This document shows, in pieces, positions 1 through 6,802 of a stretch of DNA of 9,574 bases (position 1 is the first letter of the stretch; each line of letters opens with the position of its first letter). The notes beneath the pieces were generated by a model, which was given only the letters and a program-made list of their open reading frames with translations, was not told where the DNA came from and searched no databases. Origin of the DNA: CAZDGK01 sp964505035 (lineage in GTDB: Bacteria; Patescibacteriota; Saccharimonadia; UBA4664); assembly GCA_964505035.1 (NCBI GenBank), contig CAZDGK010000043.1, positions 1-9,574 of the forward strand. Direction: 5' to 3'. A program made the translations under genes and the position numbers.

Positions 1-3000
1 GACGTCCAGTTCTTCCTGGATGGCAATGCCACAGTCGATGACACCACCTCGCCCTACTCCTATTCATGGGACACCAAAACTACAACCAACGCCCAACACA
101 TCCTGACCGCCACCGCCAAGGACAACGCCGGCAATGTCAGCAACACGAGTGGCGCCTTCACGGTCACCGTCAATAATCCCGTCTCGCAGCTGCCCGTCGA
201 CCTCATGGCCGGCTGGCCGTTTAGCGAATCTACTGGCACCACTACTGCCGACGTCACCAGCTACGCCAACACCGCCAGCTTCCAATCCCTGGCCGAGCCC
301 ACTTGGGCCTCAGGCAAATACGGCAGTGGCATCCACTTTGACGGCGCCACCACCAGCTACCTCACGGTTACCGATTCGCCCACCATGGACGTCACTGGTA
401 CCGCCCTCACGCTCTCGATGTGGATCAACCCGGCCGGCGGCACCACCAACGACCAGGTGCCGTTTGGCAAATTCTGGAATGGCACTGGCGGGCCCTACTA
501 CCAGTACGGCCTCGAGCTTGACCGCGGCACCTCGCCCCACTTTTACATTGGCACCACCGCCGGCACCGCCGTTGGGGCGGCCATGGGTAGCGCGTTGCCG
601 CTGGGCGTCTGGAGCCATCTGGCCGTGGTCTACAATGGCAGCTTCGTGGCCTTCTATCTCAATGGCAACCTCATGAGCACTCCAGCCATGACCGGCAGCA
701 TCGCCGACCGCCAGGGCAGCGCCATCCAGATCGGCAACGACATCGGCCACAACCAGGGCTTTGTCGGCTCCATGGACGACGTGCGTCTGTACAAGCGTGT
801 CGAGACCCAGACCGACATCCAAACGGATATGAACACACCGTTGGTGGCCAATAGCTCCGGCACCGGCCCGGCCGTCGCCATCACCGCGCCCACCCCAAAC
901 CAGCAGGTCAGCAACATCTTTACCATCACCGCTGACGCCTCAGACGAGACGGTCGGCGTGCAGTTCTACGTGGACGGCGCCGCGGTCGGACCCGAGGACA
1001 CCGCCGCGCCCTTCGCCGCCAACTGGGACACCCGCGCTAGCGCCAACGGCGCCCACACCCTGACCGCCCGGGCCCGCGACACTACCGGCCAAACCACCGT
1101 CTCCAATCCCATCACCGCCAACGTTGTCAACGGCGACAGCTTCCAGAACGAAATCCTGGCCACCGGCATGAACCTGCCCACGGCCCTGAAGTTCCTGCCC
1201 GACGGCCGCATGATGGTATCTGAACTCGGCGGCAAAGTCTGGACCCTCAATTCGCCCTACACCTCGGTCAACCCGACGCCCTTCCTAACGCTGACCGACG
1301 TCGGCACCGGCTCAACCTCGCAAATGGGCATCTTTGACTTCGCCCTCGACCCGAACTTCACCACCAACCATTACTACTACGTGTCATACACCGTTAATAA
1401 CGGCCACGACCGCCTGGCTCGCTTCACCGCCAATGCCACCCTGGACGGCACCATCGCCGGGAGCATGTTTGTCATCTACGAAGACACCCAGAACATCCCC
1501 AGTGACGAGCACCACGGCGCCGCCATCGCTTTCGACAACGCCGGCCACATCTTCTTTACCACCGGCGAGCACTTCCAGGGCACACCGGCTCAGGACCTCA
1601 CCAGCCCCTGGGGCAAGGTACTGCGCTATAACATGGACGGCTCCGTTCCCACCGATAACCCGTTCTATGACGGCGCCGGTCCGCACTTTGATGCCGTCTA
1701 CGCGCTCGGCCTGCGCAACCCCTACCGTGCCACCTTCGATAACGCCACCGGCCGCCTGCTCGTTGGCGACGTCGGCGGCAACGACGGCAATACGGCCTAC
1801 GAAGAGGTCGACAACATCACGGCCGGCGCCAACTACGGCTGGCCCAACTGTGAGTTCGGCACCTGCGGCAACTCCGCTTACACCCCGGCCCTCTTTGCCT
1901 ACCCGCACCTCGGCCGCGACGCCTGCATCACCGGTGGCTTCGTCTACCACCAAACCGGCCATGCCGGCGATTTCCCAATCGGCTTCGAGGGTAGCTATTT
2001 CTACGGTGACTATGCCCAAAACTGGATCAAGCGTCTCACCTTCGACACTCAGGGTAACGTGACGGCCAATAACAATTTTGAGCCCATGAGCGGTGTGCTC
2101 GACGGTCCGTACGGCGACATCGTCTACCTCACCGAGGGACCCGACGGTAGCCTCTACTACCTCGATCTCGGCTACTCAGACGTCTCCGGCACCTTCGGCG
2201 TCAGCAAAATCCGCCACATTAAATACCGGTCGTCCAACCAGTCGCCCACGGCGGTGGCCGGCTCGGATGTCACATCCGGCCCCACTCCGCTAACCGTCAA
2301 CTTCAACTCCACCGGCTCCTCTGACCCCGAGGGCCAACCCCTCAGCTACTCCTGGGACTTCGGTGATGGCACGCCGCTATCTACTGCGGCCAACCCCAGT
2401 CACACCTACACCACGGCCGGTAGCTACAGTGTCCGCCTCACGGTATCAGATGGCGTCAACAGCACCTTCGCGCCGCCCATCACCGTTCAGGCCGGATCGC
2501 CGCCCACCGCCACCATCCTGGCCCCCACCGATGGCGCGATCTTCCTCGGCGGCGATGTCGTCAGCTTCTCGGGCGACGCCACCGACCCCGACGACGGCTC
2601 GCTGCCCGCCAGCGCCTACAGCTGGAGCATCAATTTCCTGCACGACGGCCACGTCCACCCCGGGCCGACCCTCACCGGCGTCAAGAGCGGCACCTTCACC
2701 ATCCCGGTCACCGGCCACGACTTTAGCGGCAACACCCGCTTCAGCTTCACCCTCACCGTTACCGACTCCACCGGCCTCACCAACACCAAGACGGTGATCA
2801 TCTGGCCGCACAAGGTCAACCTCACCTTCAACACCGCACCTCAAGGCGTCACCCTCTACCTCGACGGCATTGCCAAGGCTACACCATTCGTCTACGACAC
2901 GCTCACCAATTTCCAGCACCAGATCGAGGCCCGCAATGCCACCAGCGGCAACACCACCGACACCTTCGCCAGCTGGAGCGATGGGGGAGCGCAGCAGCAC

Positions 3001-3708
3001 ACTCTGGTCGTACCCGCCGCTGATGCCACCTATACCGCCACCTACACAGTCGCCACAGCCAGCACCACCGCCCAGGCCGCCTGGGGCTTCGGTGAAACCA
3101 GCGGCACCACCGCCACCGACTCGAGCGGCAATGCCAACACCGCTACCCTGGTCGGCGCCGTCACCCGCATCGCCGGGCCCACCGGCCACGGCAACGCACT
3201 AAGCTTCTCCGGCAGTGGCGCCTACCTGAGCGTGCCCAATTCCACCAGCCTCGACATCTCCGGCAACGCCCTCACCCTGTCGGCTTGGGTCAATCCCGGC
3301 ACTGTCTCTGGCGACACTGTCCTGTTCGGCAAATTCTGGAACGCCACCATGACCAACCCCTACTACCAATACGGTGTAGAACTACAGAGCGGTGGCAAAA
3401 CCCCAGTCTTCCAGATCGGCTCCGGCACCAACGTTCTTACAGCCTCCATGGGCAGTGCGCTCACGGTTGGTACCTGGCAGCACCTGGCCATCGTCTTTAA
3501 TGGCACCACCGTCCAGTTTTACGTCAATGGCGTGCTCAAAACCACCGTCAATCTCACTGCCAGCATCACCGCCCGCGGCCAAGTCCTGCGCCTCGGCGCC
3601 GATGCCAGCCCGAGCCAGTTCTATAAGGGCGGCCTCGACGACGTCCGCATCTACAACAAGGCCCAAACCCAATCCGAGCTCCAGGCCGACATGAACACCG
3701 CCCTCTAG
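1..3708 (+). CDS. Secreted multidomain protein with PQQ-type sugar dehydrogenase propeller, LamG, Ig-like and PKD modules (5' truncated)
   Basis: The reading frame is open from base 1, so the gene starts upstream; 1235 residues are visible before a double stop (TAG TAG). In window residues the modules are: Ig-like 1-57; LamG/concanavalin-like 69-281; Ig-like 289-378; glucose/sorbosone dehydrogenase beta-propeller (GSDH, COG2133-like) about 381-742; PKD 746-834 with WDFGDG at 785-790; a beta-rich segment 835-1017 that often follows such propellers; a second LamG 1021-1235. Propeller hallmarks are H504-H505 (the region of the catalytic His in soluble glucose dehydrogenases), GLRNP with R572-N573, EEVDNI from 601, and a NYGWP motif. 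The family oxidises aldoses outside the cell using PQQ; substrate and cofactor use here are inferred. Ig, PKD and LamG modules suggest carbohydrate binding or display. No LPxTG motif, membrane segment or sorting domain follows the last LamG, so any anchor or signal peptide lies in the missing N-terminus. Family assignment is strong; activity is unproven. Confidence 0.9.
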   Translation, partial: DVQFFLDGNATVDDTTSPYSYSWDTKTTTNAQHILTATAKDNAGNVSNTSGAFTVTVNNPVSQLPVDLMAGWPFSESTGTTTADVTSYANTASFQSLAEPTWASGKYGSGIHFDGATTSYLTVTDSPTMDVTGTALTLSMWINPAGGTTNDQVPFGKFWNGTGGPYYQYGLELDRGTSPHFYIGTTAGTAVGAAMGSALPLGVWSHLAVVYNGSFVAFYLNGNLMSTPAMTGSIADRQGSAIQIGNDIGHNQGFVGSMDDVRLYKRVETQTDIQTDMNTPLVANSSGTGPAVAITAPTPNQQVSNIFTITADASDETVGVQFYVDGAAVGPEDTAAPFAANWDTRASANGAHTLTARARDTTGQTTVSNPITANVVNGDSFQNEILATGMNLPTALKFLPDGRMMVSELGGKVWTLNSPYTSVNPTPFLTLTDVGTGSTSQMGIFDFALDPNFTTNHYYYVSYTVNNGHDRLARFTANATLDGTIAGSMFVIYEDTQNIPSDEHHGAAIAFDNAGHIFFTTGEHFQGTPAQDLTSPWGKVLRYNMDGSVPTDNPFYDGAGPHFDAVYALGLRNPYRATFDNATGRLLVGDVGGNDGNTAYEEVDNITAGANYGWPNCEFGTCGNSAYTPALFAYPHLGRDACITGGFVYHQTGHAGDFPIGFEGSYFYGDYAQNWIKRLTFDTQGNVTANNNFEPMSGVLDGPYGDIVYLTEGPDGSLYYLDLGYSDVSGTFGVSKIRHIKYRSSNQSPTAVAGSDVTSGPTPLTVNFNSTGSSDPEGQPLSYSWDFGDGTPLSTAANPSHTYTTAGSYSVRLTVSDGVNSTFAPPITVQAGSPPTATILAPTDGAIFLGGDVVSFSGDATDPDDGSLPASAYSWSINFLHDGHVHPGPTLTGVKSGTFTIPVTGHDFSGNTRFSFTLTVTDSTGLTNTKTVIIWPHKVNLTFNTAPQGVTLYLDGIAKATPFVYDTLTNFQHQIEARNATSGNTTDTFASWSDGGAQQHTLVVPAADATYTATYTVATASTTAQAAWGFGETSGTTATDSSGNANTATLVGAVTRIAGPTGHGNALSFSGSGAYLSVPNSTSLDISGNALTLSAWVNPGTVSGDTVLFGKFWNATMTNPYYQYGVELQSGGKTPVFQIGSGTNVLTASMGSALTVGTWQHLAIVFNGTTVQFYVNGVLKTTVNLTASITARGQVLRLGADASPSQFYKGGLDDVRIYNKAQTQSELQADMNTAL

Positions 3709-3743
3709 TAGCCATTCACTCTACTATTTAGTGCACCGTTAGC

Positions 3744-3754
3744 GGTATAATCAC
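3744..3754 (+). promoter_or_regulatory. Promoter -10 element of the cupin gene
   Basis: A consensus TATAAT lies at 3746-3751 in the 85-bp gap after the multidomain gene, giving a leader of about 35 nt before the cupin ATG. No good -35 hexamer is visible at 16-18 bp spacing and there is no TG extension. The same 11 bases, GGTATAATCAC, recur at the promoter of the 64-residue gene (9274-9284), which supports a real promoter. I see no hairpin plus T-tract terminator for the upstream gene in this gap. Confidence 0.65.
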
Positions 3755-3784
3755 GGCTGGCAAGCACACATCAAGCAACTCAAT

Positions 3785-3789
3785 GGAGG
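3785..3789 (+). promoter_or_regulatory. Ribosome binding site of the cupin gene
   Basis: GGAGG ends 4 nt before the ATG at 3794. It decides between that ATG and an ATG at 3783 in another frame that overlaps the site. The spacing is slightly short but the match to the anti-SD is strong. Confidence 0.75.
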
Positions 3790-3793
3790 CAGT

Positions 3794-4363
3794 ATGCCTG
3801 TACGCCAACCTACTGGGTCAGAGCAAGCAAAAAAGAACACGAAAAAAAGTGTTGTCGTTGGGTCTCCGTACCGTTCCAACGCCATCTTCGGGCCGCAGGG
3901 CCAGCGCCTTATACCAACCATTACGCAACAGATGTGCGGCAGCACAGGTTTGTCCGCCTGCATGGTTTTTATGCCACCCGGGCGCACCGCACGGCCGCAT
4001 TTGCATGCTAAAAATGACATCATTGTCGTGGTCATCGAAGGCTACGCTGCCAGCCTGATTGGGCCTGAGTTAACGCCGGTATTTCATGGACCTGGGGAGT
4101 TTATCTTTATTCCCGAGGGCGTGGTGCACGTAGCCGTTAACTTAAGCACTACGCAGCGGCTGATTGCCATTGAGGTACGCACCGACCCCAAGTTTAACGA
4201 AGATGTAGTGGTGACGCCTGAACACGACGAACCAACCGCCAAGGTTGTGGCCGAACTACACAAGAGGTATGCAGCCGGCGAATTAGACATACCCAAGCAT
4301 TGGAACACCAAGGATACGGGGCCATTTAGGTTCGCCGATGTTGTCGAAAGCGATCTGTTATAG
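3794..4363 (+). CDS. Single-domain cupin protein
   Basis: A 189-residue soluble protein with one cupin beta-barrel. Motif 1 is G63-x5-H69-x-H71-x3-D75-x7-G83, with Asp where the usual Glu metal ligand sits. Motif 2 is a textbook match: G101-x5-P107-x-G109-x2-H112-x3-N116. H69, H71, D75 and H112 would bind one metal ion. Cupins include dioxygenases, isomerases and sugar or small-molecule binding proteins, so no substrate can be named. The first 20 residues are hydrophilic and lysine-rich and lie outside the barrel. The C-terminal 50 residues (after about 140) look like a helical or extended tail. The gene has its own promoter and SD site and ends 6 bp from the end of the convergent aminotransferase gene. 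Its codon use is less C-ended than the gene upstream. Cupin fold is confident; function unknown. Confidence 0.88.
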   Translation: MPVRQPTGSEQAKKNTKKSVVVGSPYRSNAIFGPQGQRLIPTITQQMCGSTGLSACMVFMPPGRTARPHLHAKNDIIVVVIEGYAASLIGPELTPVFHGPGEFIFIPEGVVHVAVNLSTTQRLIAIEVRTDPKFNEDVVVTPEHDEPTAKVVAELHKRYAAGELDIPKHWNTKDTGPFRFADVVESDLL

Positions 4364-4369
4364 GGACCC

Positions 4370-5575
4370 TCAAACGGTAACCGTAGCAGCCAAGCGTTCA
4401 ATGCCCAGCCGGATTTTTTCGGGCGGACTGCTGGCGAAGTTTAAGCGGGCGGTGTTGTGCAGCACTTCGGCTCCGGGCGCGTAGGATTTGCTACCCGGTA
4501 CGTAGGCAACACCGTTTTCAAGCGCCTTGGGGAACAGTGCGGTCAAATCAACGTCTGCCGGCGCGATCAGCCACAGGAACATGCCGCCAGCCGGTTTTGT
4601 CCAGCTATACCCTGAGCCATCGGGGAAAAACTCTTTCAGAGCAGCAATCATGGCGTCCCGGCGCTCGCGGTAGACAGCGCGCAGTTCTTTTAAGCGGGTC
4701 TCCACCAGGGCATCATTGCTGATAAAGCGTTCCGCCATTGCTAGATTGGTCGTTGGAGCCACCATTTTGTCATTAAAGTTCATCGTGGCGGTGGCTGCCG
4801 TAATGTCTTTTACCGCTACCAGAGCGCCAATGCGAATGCCTGGCCATAGTACTTTAGAGAATGTTGTTGAATACAGCACACGGTCGGGGGCGAACGACTG
4901 CAGCGGCGGCAACGCCTCGCCCTCGGCGCGTAGCTCGTAGTAGGCGGCATCTTCGATCGCCCACACCTCGTACTTCTGCAGCAGCTTCGCAATCGCTTTC
5001 CGTCGCTCCACCGGCATTACCGCCCCCGTTGGGTTTTGGTTGTCCGGCATAATCGAAACTAACTTTGGCTTATGCTGCTTGATGGCTTCTTCGAGCGCTT
5101 TGGGATCCATACCATCTGCGTCGCAGGCAACCTGAACGATCTTCGCTCCGGCTTGCTGCAGCACGCTTATGACGCCGACAAACGCCGGCGACTCAATCAA
5201 CACCACATCGCCGGGCTCTATCAGCGCCCGCACGGCCAGACTAATGGCATCCATGCCGCCGCTCGTGGCGTGTATGCCAATGTCCTCCCCGAATACGAGT
5301 CCACGGCTTTCCAGAAATTTTTGCATGGCTGGCTCAAATTGCACAAAGCGGTAATTAAACATACCTGGGCCGTACGCCTCAAAGGCGGCCTGGTGGAGTT
5401 TGCGCTCCAGATCAGGGTGGAGCAAGGCATTGTCGGGCGCGCCAACGGCCAAAGAAATTAATTCCTTGCCCTCGGCGGCCATCTCGCCGGCGCGCTTACC
5501 AGCCAGCTGGAAGATCTCGAGCAATGGGTCTGTCGGCGCGCGCCGGGCGGTGCTTGATAGCCTTACAGCACTCAC
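4370..5575 (-). CDS. PLP-dependent aminotransferase, fold type I (class I/II, LysN/MocR-like)
   Basis: A 401-residue cytosolic aminotransferase of normal family length. Visible signatures: SGGMDAI (105-111) at the PLP phosphate; NPTG (181-184) with N181; D209 in EDAAYY, which should pair with the pyridine nitrogen; Schiff-base Lys K241 in the FSK-x3-PGIRIG motif; R377 in ARLNF, the likely substrate-carboxylate Arg. The overall pattern resembles 2-aminoadipate/aromatic/branched-chain aminotransferases and the catalytic half of MocR regulators, but no winged-helix DNA-binding domain is present. The donor and acceptor cannot be told from sequence. I chose the GTG at 5575: it overlaps the upstream gene's TGA as GTGA and sits 8 nt after AGGAG. 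An in-frame extension to 5668 exists but would lie wholly inside the upstream gene. Translation is probably coupled to that gene. Confidence 0.92.
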   Translation of the reverse strand: MSAVRLSSTARRAPTDPLLEIFQLAGKRAGEMAAEGKELISLAVGAPDNALLHPDLERKLHQAAFEAYGPGMFNYRFVQFEPAMQKFLESRGLVFGEDIGIHATSGGMDAISLAVRALIEPGDVVLIESPAFVGVISVLQQAGAKIVQVACDADGMDPKALEEAIKQHKPKLVSIMPDNQNPTGAVMPVERRKAIAKLLQKYEVWAIEDAAYYELRAEGEALPPLQSFAPDRVLYSTTFSKVLWPGIRIGALVAVKDITAATATMNFNDKMVAPTTNLAMAERFISNDALVETRLKELRAVYRERRDAMIAALKEFFPDGSGYSWTKPAGGMFLWLIAPADVDLTALFPKALENGVAYVPGSKSYAPGAEVLHNTARLNFASSPPEKIRLGIERLAATVTV

Positions 5576-6009
5576 AATTGTTGCTCCTTGGTCATGCCAT
5601 GAGTTGGCGGAGCCGTAAAGACCACTCGCCTTCCGTGTATTGGGGAGCCGAGCGGGCCTCTGATGCACTCACCTTCGGCATTGTACCGGTATGCCTCTGA
5701 CGTCCCGCTCAGGTTGTCGCCGTCCACCGTCAAGTCAAACCAAATTACTCCCTTCCCGATGTAGCCGCCTGTTTTGTGATCTGCCTTAAACTCCACAAAT
5801 TTTCCAATCACTCGGTCCTTTCCATCCGCTCCACGGCGCTCTTCCCATATGCCGTGTCCGCTACTGTCACTCTCGCCAGGGTTGCCCGCGTGGGGGTTAG
5901 ACTGACTCATAGTGCCAAAGGGCGTGAAGGTCATGACGTGCCAAGCAAAGGGTGCATCGGGCGCGTTCACCTCCCACACGCCCACCACTTTGTTACTCTT
6001 GTCAGACAT
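5572..6009 (-). CDS. Small lipocalin-like (calycin-type) protein of unknown function
   Basis: A 145-residue soluble protein with no signal peptide or membrane segment. It is Gly/Asp-rich with alternating beta-strand patterns: VGVWEV (9-14), HVMTFTPFGTM (24-34), VIGKFVEFKAD (67-77), GVIWFDLTVDGDNLSGTSEAY (87-107), GRRVVF (126-131). The order, with a WEV start, a T-x2-P-x-G-T-M turn, an SNPHAGNP loop (37-44) and a late SGT strand, resembles small single-domain lipocalin-like beta-barrel proteins annotated as hypothetical in many bacteria. Such barrels usually hold a hydrophobic or small ligand, but none can be named. The ATG at 6009 has AAGGAG 10 nt upstream. It is the middle gene of a same-strand run: membrane protein, 54-bp gap, this gene, then the aminotransferase overlapping by 4 nt, which suggests a functional link with the aminotransferase. 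Fold call is from pattern only. Confidence 0.75.
   Translation of the reverse strand: MSDKSNKVVGVWEVNAPDAPFAWHVMTFTPFGTMSQSNPHAGNPGESDSSGHGIWEERRGADGKDRVIGKFVEFKADHKTGGYIGKGVIWFDLTVDGDNLSGTSEAYRYNAEGECIRGPLGSPIHGRRVVFTAPPTHGMTKEQQL
5584..5588 (-). promoter_or_regulatory. Ribosome binding site and GTGA coupling junction of the aminotransferase
   Basis: On the minus strand AAGGAG lies inside the last codons of the lipocalin-like gene, 8 nt before the GTG at 5575. That gene's TGA (5574-5572) shares bases with the GTG. This arrangement fixes the aminotransferase start and implies translational coupling. Confidence 0.8.
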
Positions 6010-6019
6010 CTTGGATACA

Positions 6020-6025
6020 CTCCTT
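6020..6025 (-). promoter_or_regulatory. Ribosome binding site of the lipocalin-like gene
   Basis: AAGGAG on the minus strand, ending 10 nt before the ATG at 6009. The 54-bp gap behind it has only weak -10-like hexamers (TACGAT, TATTAC) with no matching -35, so read-through from the membrane-protein gene is the simpler model. Confidence 0.7.
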
Positions 6026-6063
6026 AGTGCCCGTATCGTAATACAGCTATGGATTGTTTGCCA

Positions 6064-6678
6064 TCAGTTTTTCTCTGGCGTGAGAATTGGCTTTGACAGG
6101 GCGCGGCGCCGGACCACGATCATAATAGCTAGTAGCCCTAGTGACACCCCCGCGTACAATGGGTAGCCCAGGGACGTTACGGTTACAACCTGCGAGGTGA
6201 GCACCGCCACAACCGTGAGAGCCCCACCAACACCGACCAGGGCGTACGTAACCGGCGTTTCCTCTTGCGGCGCTTTCCAGGCGTGTTTAATGGTTGGCAC
6301 AAGACCGACAAAATCTATGGCTACCGCCGCCCACACGCCAATAGCCGGATCGCTGAGCAGCATCCACAACGCGAGCCCCACCGCCACTCCCGCCATGCAG
6401 ATAATATCGAGCGTGGCAAAACTCCGGTCACCGTAGCTCAGGCCGGCGACCACAACAGAGGCACAGGAAAGAGCGCCCAGCAGCGCAAAGATACCCCCGC
6501 CGATTTGGTGGTCGCTAAACGCCGCCGCCGCTGCCAGGCCGGTCAGCAACGTCCAGGTTAGCCATGTCACAATTCGCGGCTTGGTTTGGCGCCGCACGGT
6601 GGCAATAATGTATGGGACAGTCCCGCTCGCTGCAATCAGGCTGCCAGTCACAACCAGCCAGGTATTCATAGAAGTCAT
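6064..6678 (-). CDS. Polytopic membrane protein with PQ-loop/SWEET-like repeats
   Basis: From the ATG at 6678 the product has 204 residues and about seven hydrophobic segments (roughly 5-26, 36-54, 60-80, 88-108, 111-131, 142-161, 167-190), ending in an Arg-rich cytosolic tail. Two similar stretches, S-G-T-V-P-Y-I-I-A-T-V-R-R (18-30) and F-V-G-L-V-P-T-I-K-H-A-W-K (123-135), each place a Pro after a small-residue helix and before a basic loop, as in PQ-loop/SWEET-type transporters (3+1+3 helices). Substrate unknown. No SD precedes ATG 6678 or ATG 6669 (MNTW), and a -10-like element sits 6 nt before 6678, so a leaderless start there is likely. A longer frame from 6774 needs a TTG codon and adds an unlikely soluble stretch. 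It is the first gene of the minus-strand run and is divergent from the anchor-protein gene. Confidence 0.78.
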   Translation of the reverse strand: MTSMNTWLVVTGSLIAASGTVPYIIATVRRQTKPRIVTWLTWTLLTGLAAAAAFSDHQIGGGIFALLGALSCASVVVAGLSYGDRSFATLDIICMAGVAVGLALWMLLSDPAIGVWAAVAIDFVGLVPTIKHAWKAPQEETPVTYALVGVGGALTVVAVLTSQVVTVTSLGYPLYAGVSLGLLAIMIVVRRRALSKPILTPEKN

Positions 6679-6692
6679 GCCTATAGTATGCA
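6679..6692 (-). promoter_or_regulatory. Putative leaderless promoter of the PQ-loop-like gene
   Basis: Reading the minus strand, GGTG-CATACT-ATAGGC leads straight into ATG. CATACT (6690-6685) matches TATAAT at 4 of 6 positions and lies 6 nt before the ATG, so transcription would begin at or next to the start codon. No SD is present. The block resembles the one before the divergent gene (TATAGT-ATAGAC-ATG), with 13 of 16 bases identical. No clear -35 is visible. Confidence 0.45.
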
Positions 6693-6767
6693 CCGATATG
6701 GCATTCAGGGCATAGCCAACTGCGTTTTCTGCAGCCAAACCAGCTTGCCTTGAGTCAGATCTGAGCG

Positions 6768-6802
6768 TGTACAATTGATATTGTTTATGCTATAGTATAG
6801 AC
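6768..6802 (+). promoter_or_regulatory. Extended -10, probably leaderless promoter of the signal-anchor gene
   Basis: TGTACA (6768-6773, 4 of 6 matches to TTGACA) is followed after 17 bp by TATAGT (6791-6796), preceded by TG-C at 6788-6790, an extended -10. Six bases (ATAGAC) then separate it from the ATG at 6803, and no SD is present. Start of transcription at the A of ATG is the natural reading. Confidence 0.6.

Noticed and set aside
1384..2019. 211-residue antisense frame over the propeller
   Set aside because: Shadow of the sense codon bias; no start signals or domain.
1334..2062. Long +1-shifted frame inside the propeller region
   Set aside because: Its product is almost only Ser, Thr, Pro and Ala, typical of a shifted GC-rich frame, with no SD or known motif.
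2446..3189. Long open frame (247 residues) antisense to the multidomain gene
   Set aside because: It is Gly/Ala/Val-rich low complexity, a mirror of C-ended codons on the other strand, while the sense frame encodes recognisable domains throughout.
3735..3746. Short inverted repeat ACCG-TTAG-CGGT at the cupin promoter as an operator or terminator
   Set aside because: Only 4 bp per arm and no T-tract; expected by chance at this composition.
4362..4384. Small palindromes AGGGACCCT and ACGGTAACCGT at the convergent cupin/aminotransferase ends as a bidirectional terminator
   Set aside because: The 1-nt centres cannot form stable hairpin loops and no T-tract follows on either strand.
5576..5668. 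Longer start for the aminotransferase
   Set aside because: The extra 31 residues lie wholly inside the lipocalin-like gene and the GTG at 5575 has a proper SD and GTGA overlap.
6679..6774. Longer start for the PQ-loop-like protein
   Set aside because: It needs a TTG codon at 6774, adds a polar stretch before the first membrane helix, and would overlap the divergent promoter.
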